A DNA stretch of 64,000 bases from Macrophomina tecta. Lineage: Eukaryota; Ascomycota; Dothideomycetes; Botryosphaeriales; Botryosphaeriaceae. Position 1 is the first letter of the stretch; every line of letters begins with the position of its first letter. The notes beneath the pieces are model-generated. The model saw nothing but the letters and a program-made list of their open reading frames with translations. It did not search any database and was not told the origin of the DNA. The stretch spans positions 2,852,001-2,916,000 of the forward strand of contig JAKSGN010000038.1 in NCBI GenBank assembly GCA_024180945.1, in the 5' to 3' direction. This document shows positions 20,341 to 32,337 of this stretch, one piece after another. The position numbers were made by a program, and so were the translations under genes.

Positions 20341-21856
20341 GATAAGACGTCAGAAAGGAGTGGGGTGAGTGCGTCCTGGGTTTCTTGTAAAAACTGCTGT
20401 AGTCTAGGCCCTATGACCGAATCGAGGCTCAAACCTTCTGTTGTGGATGCACCGGGGCCTGTTCCGCGCTCGGTAGGAGAGAGCTTAATTTGATAGGGTT
20501 CCTGTCGAGGTTGGGGTTGCTTGAGTACGGAGCAATCTAAGATATGTAAGTTCAGGCTTGTTGTCGGGGGAAGCCGCGGCGTCAACCCAGCAGCATGGTC
20601 GTTTATCCAACGGCGAAGCCTCGATCTAGCCTCGATCTCGGGACCTGACAGCTACCTCACTCCGCACACCCTCCTAGGGATACTTGAAGAGATTCGGCTG
20701 TGGCCAGCCAGGCTTGGGTGTACCGCTGAGTGAAACCTCTTTGCCAATCAGACTCGGACAGTGTCTTGACCTACATATCGACCGTCACGGCATCAACACC
20801 ATTCGGAGCATCAGTTCACCAAAAGCGCCAACCACGAGTCGGGCCCTGCAACGCATTGGAGTCTCCGCGCGGTCCCGCCAGCCCCGCGGGATGCCAAGCG
20901 CGGCATTGGCATCGGCGGCACTGGCCAAGCCTCCACACGAGACTGTTCACTTCGCCCGCTCTGCCTCTGCCAATCCTTTGCCAATGCCCAAGCAGATTGT
21001 GGCTATGCTGCCATCCTGCCCATCCCGCGATCAGATTCTTGACAGGAAAAAAAAAACAAGAGCCTTCGAATCTGTTCCGCCGCTCACTCCCGCTGCCATG
21101 TGCGCGACTCTGTCCTTCTATTCGTCGAAAATGCTCATCATGCTCCGCTGGGGCAAGAATAATTCAGCTGGAGGTTGGTGATGGCTTTTTTTTTTTCCAA
21201 GGCGCTCACGATGGTCGTTATTCTGCCTCGCTTTCCTTTTTCGTCACTCTCAGTCCGCGTGGTTGATCCCTTTCTGCATTTCATTTTGCAGTCCGTTGCA
21301 TGTACGATCACGCCCAGATCATTCGCTCAGCATGCTCTTTCTCTCGTCAACGCACGCGTCACCAACCAGCTGAAACAAACGTCTCACGTTGTTCGATGGA
21401 CCAGGCTTGGTAGAGGGACTTGCAGCCTCCGCTCCTCTTATTGCGCCGTGCCGGCGGCCTTGGCCAACTCTACGCGGAGCTTGCGCTATTTCGGTATTGA
21501 TCCGGAGACGCCTCAGCGGACACGGCAAGCCGACTTGCCTCTCCGCGTATGACCAAAGCATGCCTATACTGTCACCGACCCAAACCCCTTGGCGGGTCTT
21601 GTGTAGCGGGAAATTGACGCACCCACGTGCTTGACATCTCTGTTGCGTCTGGCTGGCTGTGGCCTCTGCAGATGCAGGCCGCTGCCTCAACACAGCTATC
21701 GATTTGCCATTTGAGGTTGCGACATGACGCTGCTTGCCCAGCGCAATAGGCAATCATAAAGGAGCTGGCCTGCAACTCAGGTCATCAGGTCGACAGGACA
21801 CCTCCCGCTCACCACGACTCCTTACCTAGTTACTCTGTGCATAGCGCTCATCCGCC
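20341..21856. other. Intergenic 1.5 kb
   Basis: RSM23 3' flank and the promoter of the transporter at 21857. Open frames here (for example 20.7-21.3 kb) have random-looking, Ser/Pro-rich content and are not supported as genes. Confidence 0.5.
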
Positions 21857-23624
21857 ATGGGGTTTCCTGTCGTGTCTACCGTCATTGAGAGTTGGCACCT
21901 CTTCTCTCCCAAGGAGAGGAGGAACATCGCTCTTTACATCTTGGGTATTATGCTTTACAAGTTTGGTCTCGAAGGTAAGAATATTGACGAACATCAGAGG
22001 CTATGTTCAATCTTCTCAATCTCTTTCACCCTTCACTCAACGTTCACGCACTGATGGTTCCCAGCATTCAACGGTTCCATCACCGCCCTTGCAACCAATC
22101 GTTATGACTACGACGCCGAGGTCGCCGGGACTGCCAAAAAGACGTTCGAGCGTGTTGGTCTCCTTCAGGGTCTCAACCAAGCATTCCAGTGTGTCGGTGC
22201 CATCCTGATCGCTCCCCTCATCAAGAGATGGCCCACGAGATTGGTCCTCTCATGTGCCATCGTCATGTTTGGCCTTCTCACTGCCATTCTCTTGATCGTC
22301 GATGCAGCCACCGGTGGAAAAATCAGGCCCAGCAGCGTCACAGACGATGAGGACTTCTCGTACTACGGCGACTACAATACCGATGGCATCATTCCAATCT
22401 ACACAATTGCTGGTATTGCCTACGGTATGGTTGAACTGATCCGTCGTGTCATCCCTCGTGACATTGTTGGCGGCAACGTTCAGAAGCTGAGGCGCATGGG
22501 TAAGTCTCCAGCACCTTTCTCAGTCTGTGGCTCAATGGCTAACCCAAATGCCCGAAGATGCACTCGTCCATATCTTTTACGAGGTTGCCGGTACATCAGG
22601 CGCTTTTTGCACAGCCCTCGGCCTCATCCCGGCGCTCGGCAACAACATGTCCTTTATCATCACACCAATCTGCTTCGTATTGGCTGCCGTCGCGTGGTTC
22701 TTCATTTCCAACCTCGGTTTCGTAAACACAGACCTCGAGAACGTCGACTCGCCCAACTACTTCAAGGCTATCCTCAACGGCGCGTGGCTGTTTATCGTCT
22801 CGGTTTGGACCGGTGCCAAACTCATCTTCACCAGCCGCAAGATGTTCTGGCTGCTGCCCGGCTACACCATCGCTCTGTACGGCCACCGCTACCTCGAAAA
22901 CGGCATCTCGCCCGCCATCGCACGTCGCTACCTGGGCAATTCAGCCTGGTCGCAGATCATGGTCGGCGGCTCCAACTTCGGCGAGCTGCTTGGCGCGCTC
23001 TTCGTCTTCCTCTTCACCAACCTCATCAAGACGCCCATTCCGTGGTTGCGCCTCGACGCCCTCACACTGCTTATCGTCTGGTATCTGCCTTACTGGAGCC
23101 CACCGCGGAACGACGTCAGCCAGGCGTGGATCGTGGCCGCCACCTTCCTGCCCGTCTCGTTCGGCTGGGCCGCCGGTGACGTCTCGCTGGCGGCGTACAT
23201 TCAGGCAACGCTCGCCCGCAAGGAGTCTGAGGAGAAAGAAGTCTCGCCGCTCGGCGCCGTCATGGCCTTCCTGTACGCGACGTACATCGTCATGTACGCC
23301 ATCGCCAATCCGCTGCTCGGCCGCTACATCGACCGCGTCAACACCCAGAACGACGGCGACATCTCACCCGCCATCCAGAACATCGCCGGCGTGCAGTTTA
23401 CGATTATTTGCGTCATTGTGCTGACGGCCTCGCTCATCCCCAAGGGCGCGCTTAAGTTCAATCCGGAGAATCTGTACCGCGAGAAGCTCGATCGCGATCT
23501 CGACGAGTACGCGCAGGAGGTCAAGGATGGCGAGTTGGCCAAGGATGGCAGCGGTACGGATGAGAAGGAGATCTTGGAGCATGCGGCTAGGAAGGGAAGT
23601 GTTTCCGTCCCAGGTGTGTTGTGA
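21857..23624 (+). CDS. Polytopic membrane transporter, MFS-like
   Basis: Exons 21857-21974, 22065-22499 and 22558-23624, 539 residues. Introns 21975-22064 (GTAAGA..CCCAG) and 22500-22557 (GTAAGT..CGAAG) join in frame. The N-terminus W-H-L-F-S-P-K-E-R-R-N is cytosolic-like and followed by about 11-12 hydrophobic segments, including L-V-L-S-C-A-I-V-M-F-G-L-L-T-A-I-L-L-I-V and A-L-G-N-N-M-S-F-I-I-T-P-I. A charged loop near the middle (P-P-R-N-D-V) and a hydrophilic, Asp/Glu/Lys-rich C-tail fit a major-facilitator-type layout. I do not recognise a substrate-specific motif, so the substrate is unknown. It looks intact, and codon use is strongly C-biased in exon 3, as in expressed genes here. Confidence 0.75.
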
Positions 23625-25813
23625 TCGACTTTCCTACCATGCTGTGATGATGTGTTGCTGTTAACCTTTTGCTGTTGGTTTGTCCGTTTGGCTTTTTGCT
23701 GTCATTGATCAACATTGATGCGTGTGTGTGTATCCGCTTGCAGTCCTCCACATCTGATGAGTGGCATGTCATCTCTAGTATCAAGGTTCGGCCAGTGCTT
23801 TCAATGAATGAGATGTCTGTGTTATTGTTGCTGCTACTTTATTCAAAGGTGAACTACCAGTGTGTCATGCGCTGTTGCTTCGCTGCAATGGTTAACCATC
23901 CTCACAGGATCTTCATGATGATACCCCGCGGTGATAAAGTTCCGTAGGGCTCGACGCTCATAGACCAATAGACACATGCCACAATGCATAGACGATTAAC
24001 CAGGTTGTAATATGGAACAGCCAAACTTCTCCCGCCCCAAAACCAGTCACCCATCACACTATCTCCTTCCTCTTCCGTTCAAGCCCTACATTCACAGCAT
24101 AACCCATGTACCTTTAAGGCCCCCTCACCTCTTCTGCGCATCCAAACCTTCGGCTCAGGCGTCCCAAACCCAATGGTACCCCTCCGAGCCTTGGTTCTCA
24201 TCTTGGCATGGAATTCCCGTTTAAGCGCCATGTCCACCAGATTCCAAGACTCGCCAAGCCGCCGCAAAGCCCGCATGTTGACGCGTCTTGAGAATAGCAC
24301 ATGTATCTGGCGATGATCTTGCCCACGCAGTTCTACTTTGCGCCATTTTTTGTCCTTTGAGACCCTGCATAGATCTTTTTTCTTGTTTTCTTGAAGGAGC
24401 AACTGAGTAGCCTTTGGGAAGCGCTTGTGCGTCCGTGTCGTATTTAAATCTCGAATTCCACTAGCGAATCGTGCTGAAGCAACTCCATGACAAGTTCTAT
24501 TTCTAAGACGTGGTATTCCTAGTAAGACGCATTTTGGGAATTTTTTTTTTCTATTTGTTGGTGTGGGGTCACAGTAATACTCTGCCAGGAAAAGCTGCGA
24601 AGCCTGGTCCAGGGGGCTACCACCATTTTTGGATGAGAAGCCGTAATCCATCTTCTTTGGTTCTATTCTCATTACTGCTGCCGTTTGGTGGCCATCGCCG
24701 TCTGGTATTAACTTTGAACGACGTCTTCGTCAGAGATTGATGCACATCATTAGCACCACTACCTGTATGATATGCCTGAGAAGGCTTGACGACCATCCCA
24801 GAATAAGCAAACCGGGAGAAGACAAGAAAAAAAAAATACAGGAAAACGATTGGGGACAATACTGAGTCAAGAACGGTGCAGCAAGTTTATTGCTTCCACA
24901 AGGGGGGAATCTGCAATTGGATGTAGGTCAACCTCTGCTTCACGGCAATGATAAATGCAGAGTCAGCGTCGATAATGTCTCATCTCAGCTGATCAGTCGA
25001 GAATCAGGCATGCTGCTGATCACCGGCGCATCAGTCGGAGGTGTGCTTGGCGTTGGACCTTACACGTAAAACTTCCGGCAGAGCATTGTTCAATGATGAA
25101 GCCAACTTTGAGTAAGTTGGCTCTTGGAGCGGAACCCCCAGAGCGAAATGGAATGCTGTGGTTTGTGCGAGTTGTGCGGCGCAAACCTCAAAAGTGGGCG
25201 GCCTTTGCCTACTGAAATCCCAAAGAAGCAGGTGACATCGTGATAACTCGCTGCCCTTCGACATGAGTTCCATTTGATGGCCTGCCTCACTTCATAAGAG
25301 ATAACTTGATTCTTTCTTCACCGAGGTGGAGGAAACTTGAACATGAGAACTCCAACGCCGACAGAGGTAATCTCGGCCATAGGGACCCATGCATTGATAG
25401 CCAGAGTGGCAGGATCCGAAGGTGCCACAGATGAGAAGAATCAGTGGAGCTGATACTGCTTCTAATGTGAGTCCTTGATGGGTGAATTAGAAAAAGTGAG
25501 TGACCATCGTGCTCATCGGCCGTGTGGAAGGGCTGAGAGGATCTGGACGTGTCAGTGCTCGCCAACGACCAGCCAGCGCGTACCCCCGGCACCAGAGCTC
25601 TCTTTTAATGGTTGATCCAGTATCAATAAGTATATGGTATACGATAGAATCTGCCTCAAGGCATAATGGCTTCAAATTAATCTGAATTTGTGCTGTAAAG
25701 TGGCTGCAAAGACCCTCAATGACCATTACGACTGCCTTGTTGACAGGCCGGAGATGTCTCGGTTGTAATCTGAAGAATGCGCTTCTTGCAGAGGCTGACG
25801 AATGCATTCCCCT

Positions 25814-25847
<34 letters not shown>

Positions 25848-26285
25848 GGCCTAATTCTAGTTTGCCGCACTTGTAGATTGTGCAACCGTTCAGCAGTCAT
25901 CGGAAACAGTGACCTTTATGGTCAAGAATCCGTCTTACCTCTTCGGCTCTGTCTATTCAAGCATCAGCACCTCTAAAGCAAAGGAAAAGAAAGAACACAA
26001 GTTTTTGATATTACTTACATACAAGCCCATAAAAGCAATCTGGACTGACAATGTGGAAATGGGGATTGGAGCTGGCGGATCAGTATCTATATCACAAAGG
26101 GCAATCTGTACACTATCACACACGCACGAGACCCCCCATTATAAGCTACCTAATGATACATAAGATGAAACACGCCACACATGCCACGGTCCAGCCTTCG
26201 GTAGTTTCCTCACAGGAATGACTAGCTCAGCTCGCCGCTTGCTGTATTATTGAATAGCCCACATTCCGCGGATTGCTTCCTCCGC
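23625..26285. other. Intergenic 2.7 kb
   Basis: No gene supported. A minus-strand open frame at 24079-24672 (197 codons, Lys/Arg-rich second half) is the only long one and has no recognised domain. T- and A-rich tracts occur at 24541-24550, 24828-24837 and 25812-25848. Composition is more AT-rich than the flanking genes. Confidence 0.45.
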
Positions 26286-27359
26286 TCATTTTCCAACATG
26301 CACAACAATCTTTCCCCTCGCCCTGCCCTTCTCCAACTTCTCAAACGCCTTCGGCACATCCTCGAACTCAAAGGTCTCCTCCACCACCGCCCTTACCTTC
26401 CCCTCGCTCATCCATTCCCCCAGCCTCCTCAACCCCTCCGCCTCCACCGTCCCCATCAAAAATCTCCACGCCCTCTCCCCCCCGCCCAATATCCTCGGCC
26501 ACACCGCCCGCTCCACCACCGACCTCAACCCCCGCACCGACACCTCCGCCCCTACCTGCACATACACTCCGCCCTCCCTCAAAAACGCCCCCGCCCGCTC
26601 ATACACGCTTGCCCGCGGATCCCCCACGCAATCGACCACGACGTCAAACAGCCACCCCCTCCCCACAAACTCCTCGACCACATCGCCGCGCCGATAATCC
26701 ACCACCTCGTCCGCCCCGAGGCCCCTCACCAACTCCTCATTCCCCGCCGAACACGTGCCCACCACCAACCCGGCCCCCAACCCGCGCTTGGCCACCTGCA
26801 CCGCCCACGTGCCCACGCCGCCGGACGCGCCGAGCACCAGCACGCGGTCGCCGGCCCGCGTCCCGCCCTGCTCGAGCGCCTGCAGCGCGCTGAGCCCCGC
26901 GATGCCGACGCCGGCGGCCGCGTCGACAGGCACGCCGGCGGGCACGCGGACGCAGTGCGCCGCCGACGCGATGGCGTAGTCGCCGAGCGTGCCGAACGGG
27001 GGCCGGGGCTGTGGCGGGAGCGTGCCGAAGACGAGGGTGTCGGGCGGGAAGGGGGCGGCGGAGGCGGCGACGACGCGCCCGCAGAAGTCGATGCCGGGTG
27101 CGTAGGGCCCGGAGCGGTAGAAGGTCAGGCGGGAGAAGGGGCCGAGCGAGGCGAGCTTGTGGTCAACAGGGTTGATGGCGGCGGAGAGGATGCGGATGAG
27201 GAGGTGGGAGGGGGGCAGTGAGGAGGGGGAAGGCGTGGGGAGGGCGGGGTTGAGGGTGAGGGAGGCGGAGAAGGGTGAGGAGGGGTGGGTGGATTGCCAG
27301 GCGCGGAAGGTTGGGGGAAGCAGTGGTTGTGGTTGTGGTGGTGAGGATGCGGAGGTCAT
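26286..27359 (-). CDS. Quinone-oxidoreductase-like MDR enzyme (NADPH-dependent)
   Basis: Medium-chain dehydrogenase/reductase of the zinc-free quinone oxidoreductase / enoyl reductase type. Single exon, 357 residues. The GroES-like half shows I-L-S-A-A-I-N-P-V-D-H-K and P-G-I-D-F-C-G-R-V-V. The Rossmann half has the nucleotide loop L-G-A-S-G-G-V-G (176-183) and G-A-D-E-V-V-D-Y-R. No structural or catalytic zinc Cys/His set is visible. The C-terminus V-E-E-T-F-E-F-E-D-V-P-K-A-F-E-K-L-E..G-K-I-V-V is typical. The N-terminal ~25 residues are Pro/Ser-rich. Extreme GC3 gives long mirror frames on the other strand. The substrate is unknown. Confidence 0.88.
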   Translation of the reverse strand: MTSASSPPQPQPLLPPTFRAWQSTHPSSPFSASLTLNPALPTPSPSSLPPSHLLIRILSAAINPVDHKLASLGPFSRLTFYRSGPYAPGIDFCGRVVAASAAPFPPDTLVFGTLPPQPRPPFGTLGDYAIASAAHCVRVPAGVPVDAAAGVGIAGLSALQALEQGGTRAGDRVLVLGASGGVGTWAVQVAKRGLGAGLVVGTCSAGNEELVRGLGADEVVDYRRGDVVEEFVGRGWLFDVVVDCVGDPRASVYERAGAFLREGGVYVQVGAEVSVRGLRSVVERAVWPRILGGGERAWRFLMGTVEAEGLRRLGEWMSEGKVRAVVEETFEFEDVPKAFEKLEKGRARGKIVVHVGK

Positions 27360-28175
27360 GGCTGGCGTTGGTCGGTGTTGTTGGTGTTTGAGGCAAGACC
27401 GCCGTGTTGGTGGTTGATCCGACTGTGGAGCTTTCCCTTTCTGGACGCGGGGATGAAGTAGTTGTGGATTGGTTAGTTGGTGTATTTTGGCGCTGCTGTA
27501 TGTAGATACGACGTAGGACTTCGCAAAGGAAAGTCGTTGCCTATCCTTCGATGACGAATCGATTGGCCAATCCGGAAATCCCGCGCGCCTGAGTGCCGGC
27601 CCCGAAATGACCGAGCAAGCCGAGAGACTGAAGACTGCCCGGGGGATCGGCTCTGGTCAATTACCTTTTCAGTCCTAATATTGTCCTGTGATTTTCCTAA
27701 AGCGTTTAGCGAATTTCGTGAACTGTACAGTCTTCCTCTAAGCTGATACCCAGCATAGAGCCCGGCCGGTCCCGCGCCTTCATTGCTATGGCTCTGACCT
27801 CACTCACTTGCCCATATGCTTAATTTTGCAGCGTCGGTTGACTGAGGCCCTGGGCTTCGGCATGTCGCGAGAAAAAAAAAAAGAGAAAATATGCGTAGAG
27901 TGCATCCTGAAGCAGTCGTTCAAGGCCACGAATATTTCGTAATGTATAAAATCCAGAGCACTGCATACACTCCCTCAAATGAAGGTGATCCGGTTGATTC
28001 GAGAAGTAAACGTTAGGCATTATCCATCAGCGCCGACAATTTTCTTATCCGAAGACATAAGCATATCGAGGCAGCAGAGGGTAGATTTTTGATTTCCCTT
28101 GTACAAACGAAAGAAACGATGAAATGAAACTCTGGGTATTATCCACAAACGCCGTCCGCCATCTCCCTCCCAGGA
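27360..28175. other. Intergenic, oxidoreductase to regulator
   Basis: Promoter side of the MDR gene and 3' flank of the Zn2Cys6 gene. No gene seen. Confidence 0.5.
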
Positions 28176-30700
28176 TCAAGCCGAGTGGCCTGCCGACTGT
28201 TGACCCTGAAATTGCGCACCTCCAGTCTGCGCTCCGGTCATAAACCAATTCCAATCCTGGTCGATGTCCACATTGGCTGCTATATTGTGCCACGGCCCGC
28301 CGTAGCCAATGCCCATCAAACTGTCGATGCCGTCTTGTCCAGCCGGCCATGCAGAGGCGGAGGGGTCCAAAGGTCCCGGGAACAGGAAAGGATCGTAGGC
28401 GATGTTAGGGTTGTTTGCGCCGTTGGATTCACCGCTGATGGAGTTGGTCGATGAATTTTGATTGGTTGTTTGCGTCGGAGATGGGAGGAAACCTTGCTGC
28501 GGGTTCACAGAAGGGGACGCGCTGTGACCCGTTCCCGGGGCACTGGGCGCCGTTACATTGGACGGCGTTCTGTCTGTCGGGGCTGCAGGGGCGTTTGTCT
28601 GGTTGATGTGAAACTTCTTGCCTTTGCTGATGGTGATGGTGCCGAAGTAGGGAATCACGACCCTCACCGAACATGCCTCAGCTTCGTTCAGCATATTATA
28701 GCCTCTAGCGCTGGAGAGCTGTTGTAGCACCTTCAAGCTTTGCGAGGCGACCTTGCCTCCCTTCTCGGTCGAGGCTCGACCGAAGATGTCCATGGTGATT
28801 TCAATCAACCGCCAGTCTTGCTCTTCCTGGACGACGTTGTGATAGTCGTCTGCACTATCTTTGGTACTGACGCGTGCGTACCCGAGCAGGCCCAACATGA
28901 TCAGGACGGCAGCGGTGAAGCCAAGGAAGTCTATGACCTTGCATTCGTACAGAGGATCGCCATTACCACCGCGCAAGAAATGGTAGAGACGTAGTAGCTC
29001 CCGAGAAGCACTGAAACATGTCGAGCGGCTGTAGGCAAACTTGGACGCATTGGATGCCGATGCGGACTTGAGCATGAATGGCAGGTGGAGGTAGACCCGC
29101 AATTGTTGGTAACAGATCTGGCCCAAAAGCCTTTCACGCAAGTAGATGGTTTGCACAGGGTCGATTGAGCTTAGAATCTGGTTTTGCGTCTCGCTCCAGT
29201 CGGCCGGCATGGATTCGGCGAGCGCATCAAGCTCATGGTCAACTTCGAGCGCCGAGGCAAGAGACGGTTCATGCACGGTCTGGGTACGGTCTATGACCTT
29301 GCTGGCCAGGACGGAGATTTTAAGCAAGAATTCCCGATGTTGACCTGGCTCTCCGTCTTGCCGGTGGACATGCATGTCAACGTGGGCGTCCGGGATGCTG
29401 TAAGGCAGGCCAAGCATCAGGCTCAAGAAACGGTCCATCTGGTACAAACCCCACCAGATACTGTCCCAGACCTCATTTGAGGCATGACACCGATGAAGTC
29501 CCTGGGAATTTCATCAGTGACTGCAGAGCCAAGGACTAGTGAGGATCTTACCATTAACTGGGCATACATCAGACCTTTGCGTGCAGTAAGCCATGCCCTT
29601 CGTGGCTGGCCAATGTCGGAGTAGCACTTGGCGACCATGATAGAGCATTCCATACCCTCAATGGTGGCAGCATATTCATCGTCTGAAATGATTAGGGCGT
29701 CGACCAACGCCAGGGTTTGGTCGATGTTATTGAGATCCAAGGCAGCACCAACAGAAAGCAGAAACACACCCAATTCCGGAGGGGTGCCTTTCCCGAGAGC
29801 ATGGGTAGCAAACTGCTGGAAGGTCCTACCACGGGTCGTTCCGTGCAACTTGTGACGCAGGATGCGCCACAAATCATCGCCTTCCTTGATGGCCTTCTCG
29901 ACCAGTTCTCGGCTTGGGAGGAGGGAAAGCAGAGTCTCTCGGGTGCGCTTCTCCTTGGATTTTTTGACCTTGGGAATGCCAATGTCATCGCATTCACAGG
30001 ACAGCTCTATGCCCGGGAAGCTGTAGACTTGGGCTCTGGAAGCACGAAGGTCCGAGGAAGCTTGCTTCGTGGTAACGCCGGAAGCTTGCTTCGTCATAAG
30101 ACTACGGCTCAACTACAGCAGTCAGCATTGATATGGGCTAGCCGATTAAAGGAGACGTACGACGTCATTGTCAAACATGGACATGACAGGGGCCGTCTGC
30201 TGGACGGGGGTAGTGGACGAGCCTTCGGAGCGCGGCGTGGGAGGGCTGACCTCCGCACCCAGCTTCCTCAGGGTCTCGGCCGCGCCGGCCGAGGATTGGT
30301 CGTCAAGCAGCGACTCGATCAAAGCCTCCAACTTGGCGACGCGCTCGCGGAGGTTCTTGCGGTTATCGACGATGGCCTCGGGATCGGCGTGCTCCTGGTC
30401 GATGCAGCGGGAACCGCGGGCGAAACATTCGGTGCATTCGCCGGGGTGGTCATCGGAAAAGATGCAGCGGATCTTGCGGCGACGGCCTTGAACAGGTCAG
30501 TGACTTCCCAAAGAGGCAACTAAAACTCGGCGAATGGGGGGCGGGACGGCGGCGGACGAAAGGCTGGGCGCCGTCCGTTGCCTTGGAGAGCGCAAGAGAT
30601 GGGCGGGAGGCGTACACTCGAAGCAGCTGTGGGTGCCCTTCCGCATCCTTTTGCGGACGCCGGCATCGCGGACCGCGCTTTCGGACGAAGAGCGGGTCAT
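28176..30700 (-). CDS. Zn2Cys6 fungal-specific transcription factor
   Basis: Four exons: 30616-30700, 30161-30486, 29552-30112 and 28176-29501, giving 765 residues. The first intron (30487-30615) splits the codon of the fourth-position zinc Cys region and joins to give C26-F-E-C29-R-R-R-K-I-R-C36-(9)-C46-T-E-C49-(6)-C56, a complete binuclear zinc cluster. Introns 30113-30160 (GTACGT) and 29502-29551 (GTAAGA..CCCAG) are canonical. A short leucine-rich linker (L-R-E-R-V-A-K-L-E-A-L-I-E-S-L-L) follows as a likely dimerisation coil. The middle-homology domain contains M-D-R-F-L-S-L-M-L-G-L-P-Y-S. The tail is Asn/Ser/Pro-rich, as in activation domains. Targets are unknown; the neighbours are an MDR enzyme and a divergent two-TM protein. 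Confidence 0.92.
30056..30094. repeat. 15-base direct repeat inside the regulator coding region
   Basis: Two copies of GGAAGCTTGCTTCGT at 30056-30070 and 30080-30094, 24 bases apart in register. They encode T-K-Q-A-S twice in exon 3 of the Zn2Cys6 gene, a small in-frame duplication. Confidence 0.85.
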
Positions 30701-31476
30701 GGTGGTGAGTGCCGGGGACGTGAACGAAATGCCAAAATTTGGTCCGGGCAGGCTGGAAGTGGCTCGATTATATCTGGGCGACACACGATGACAAACGGAA
30801 GGATGAGGTGATCGAGAGAAAGGCAGAGAAGGCTCAGTGAGGGCAGAGAGAGACGGGAGCGGAGACGGCGCTGCCCGGGGTGCGATGAGACGGCGGCTTC
30901 GTCCGTCCTTCGTCCGGCGGTTTGCTGCGCGCGCGCGTTTGACTAAGGCCACAGGCCGCATTCTGCACGCCAAGCCAACGATTCCTCCGTGCGCCCGCCC
31001 TTTGATATTAAAACAGCTCCTGGCCCTCGAAGCAGTTGCGGGCAAGTGGCATGGCGCAGAGGGCCCAGAGACGCGCGCGCGCTCTTACGAACAGCGGGCC
31101 CCGACCAACGCTGCGCCAATGTGGGTTGCACCTGCACGCCTGTCTCCGCCTGACTCGCAGCCTCCACGCACGCAGAAAAGGCTCGCAGGCTAGCATGGAT
31201 GCCATCGCCCCGAGACTGAGGGCCTGTATACGCGGGCGCGACACGGCGCGTGCGAGGGCGACACGTATTCGCATCGCCTTATCGATCTTCGGCCACACAG
31301 ATCCAAGCTCCAGCTCCAGCTCCAGCTCCAGCTCCAACCCGCGAGCCCGTGAGCCAAAATGACGTCGCCGTTGCCGTCGCCGCCCGCATCCGTATCCACC
31401 TAGAGCGTCCACACCTGCCAAAAGACTGTTCGCCTGCTTCGATCATCTTTGCTGAAAGGTCGCTGCCCCAAGAATC
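30701..31476. other. Divergent intergenic, regulator and two-TM protein
   Basis: 776 bases carrying both promoters. GC-rich, with a hexanucleotide microsatellite near 31306. No gene seen. Confidence 0.5.
31306..31335. repeat. (AGCTCC)5 microsatellite
   Basis: Five perfect hexamer units in the 5' flank of the gene at 31477. Confidence 0.95.
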
Positions 31477-32177
31477 ATGTCAAATGCCCCTCAGCCCAGT
31501 CTGTCTCCGCCCGCAACGCCGCCAAAACAGCGGACGCGAAAGCCCGATCCGTTCCTCGATCTTGCCAATTCGCCCATTCCCTCGCCGTTGGCCTCACCAG
31601 CATCCGCCGACCGCGATGCGTCGCAAGATGAACCCCAGGAGCCTTTTCTCAGCAAGGTGCGCGTTGCCCTGCGGAGAGCTCACTCCACCGCCGTCCGTTG
31701 CTGACACGCACCCCCCAACAGCTCGTCCTGACGCCGCTTCTGTTCGCGTCCTTCATCTTCTCGCTGCTGATTGTCGACCGCCGCAACCGCGCCTACCGTC
31801 TCGCCGAGCACCCCCCGTCACGCAGTCCTTCGTGGTGGACGCGCTTCTCGCCCTGGCAGTGGCTGGATCCCCAGCCTTACCAGGACCCTGCCGATTCGAC
31901 GTGGCAGGACGCCAGCGCTGGCAAACCGCGCGGTTCCGACGGCAGTGTTCCTGGCATCGACGGCCAGGCCGACCTGGGCAAGCGCAAGCGTACCAAGGAC
32001 AAGCAGGGGCAGAAGCGATGGTTTGTTGGCAAAAAACACCGCAAGATCGCGAGGCTGGAGTTTGGTGAAGCGTTGGAGATGCGGTGGAAAGTCATGATTG
32101 CTTTGGCCGTCCTCTCGGCTTTGGTCCTCTTGGCCATGCTGTGGTTTGCGAAGAAGCTGGTCCAAGGTGTGTGGTGA
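31477..32177 (+). CDS. Small two-TM membrane protein, unknown function
   Basis: Exons 31477-31656 and 31722-32177, 211 residues. The intron 31657-31721 has GTGCGC, a TGCTGACAC branch point and CCAACAG, in phase 0. Residues 1-60 are Ser/Pro-rich with basic K-Q-R-T-R-K. TM1 lies just after the splice (L-T-P-L-L-F-A-S-F-I-F-S-L-L-I-V). A hydrophilic, Lys/Arg-rich loop of about 100 residues follows, then TM2 (I-A-L-A-V-L-S-A-L-V-L-L-A-M-L-W) close to the C-terminus. I do not recognise a domain. The splice, the hydropathy pattern and the clean start (preceded by stops) support a real gene. Confidence 0.7.
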
Positions 32178-32337
32178 AACGTCGCAAGGTCCAACCCAGC
32201 ACAGGCTCCTCCCACCGGCACCCCGCCCGATGCCTGCCCCACGCCCCGCGACAGTCCGAGCCCCCGGCCCGGACATCCTATTTATCGACATCCAGGGCCC
32301 CGAGCCTCTTTAAAGGTGCACACCACCCCGACTCCCC

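Noticed and set aside
26250..27221. 323-codon + strand open frame over the MDR gene
   Set aside because: Antisense shadow caused by extreme GC3; the minus strand encodes a complete oxidoreductase.
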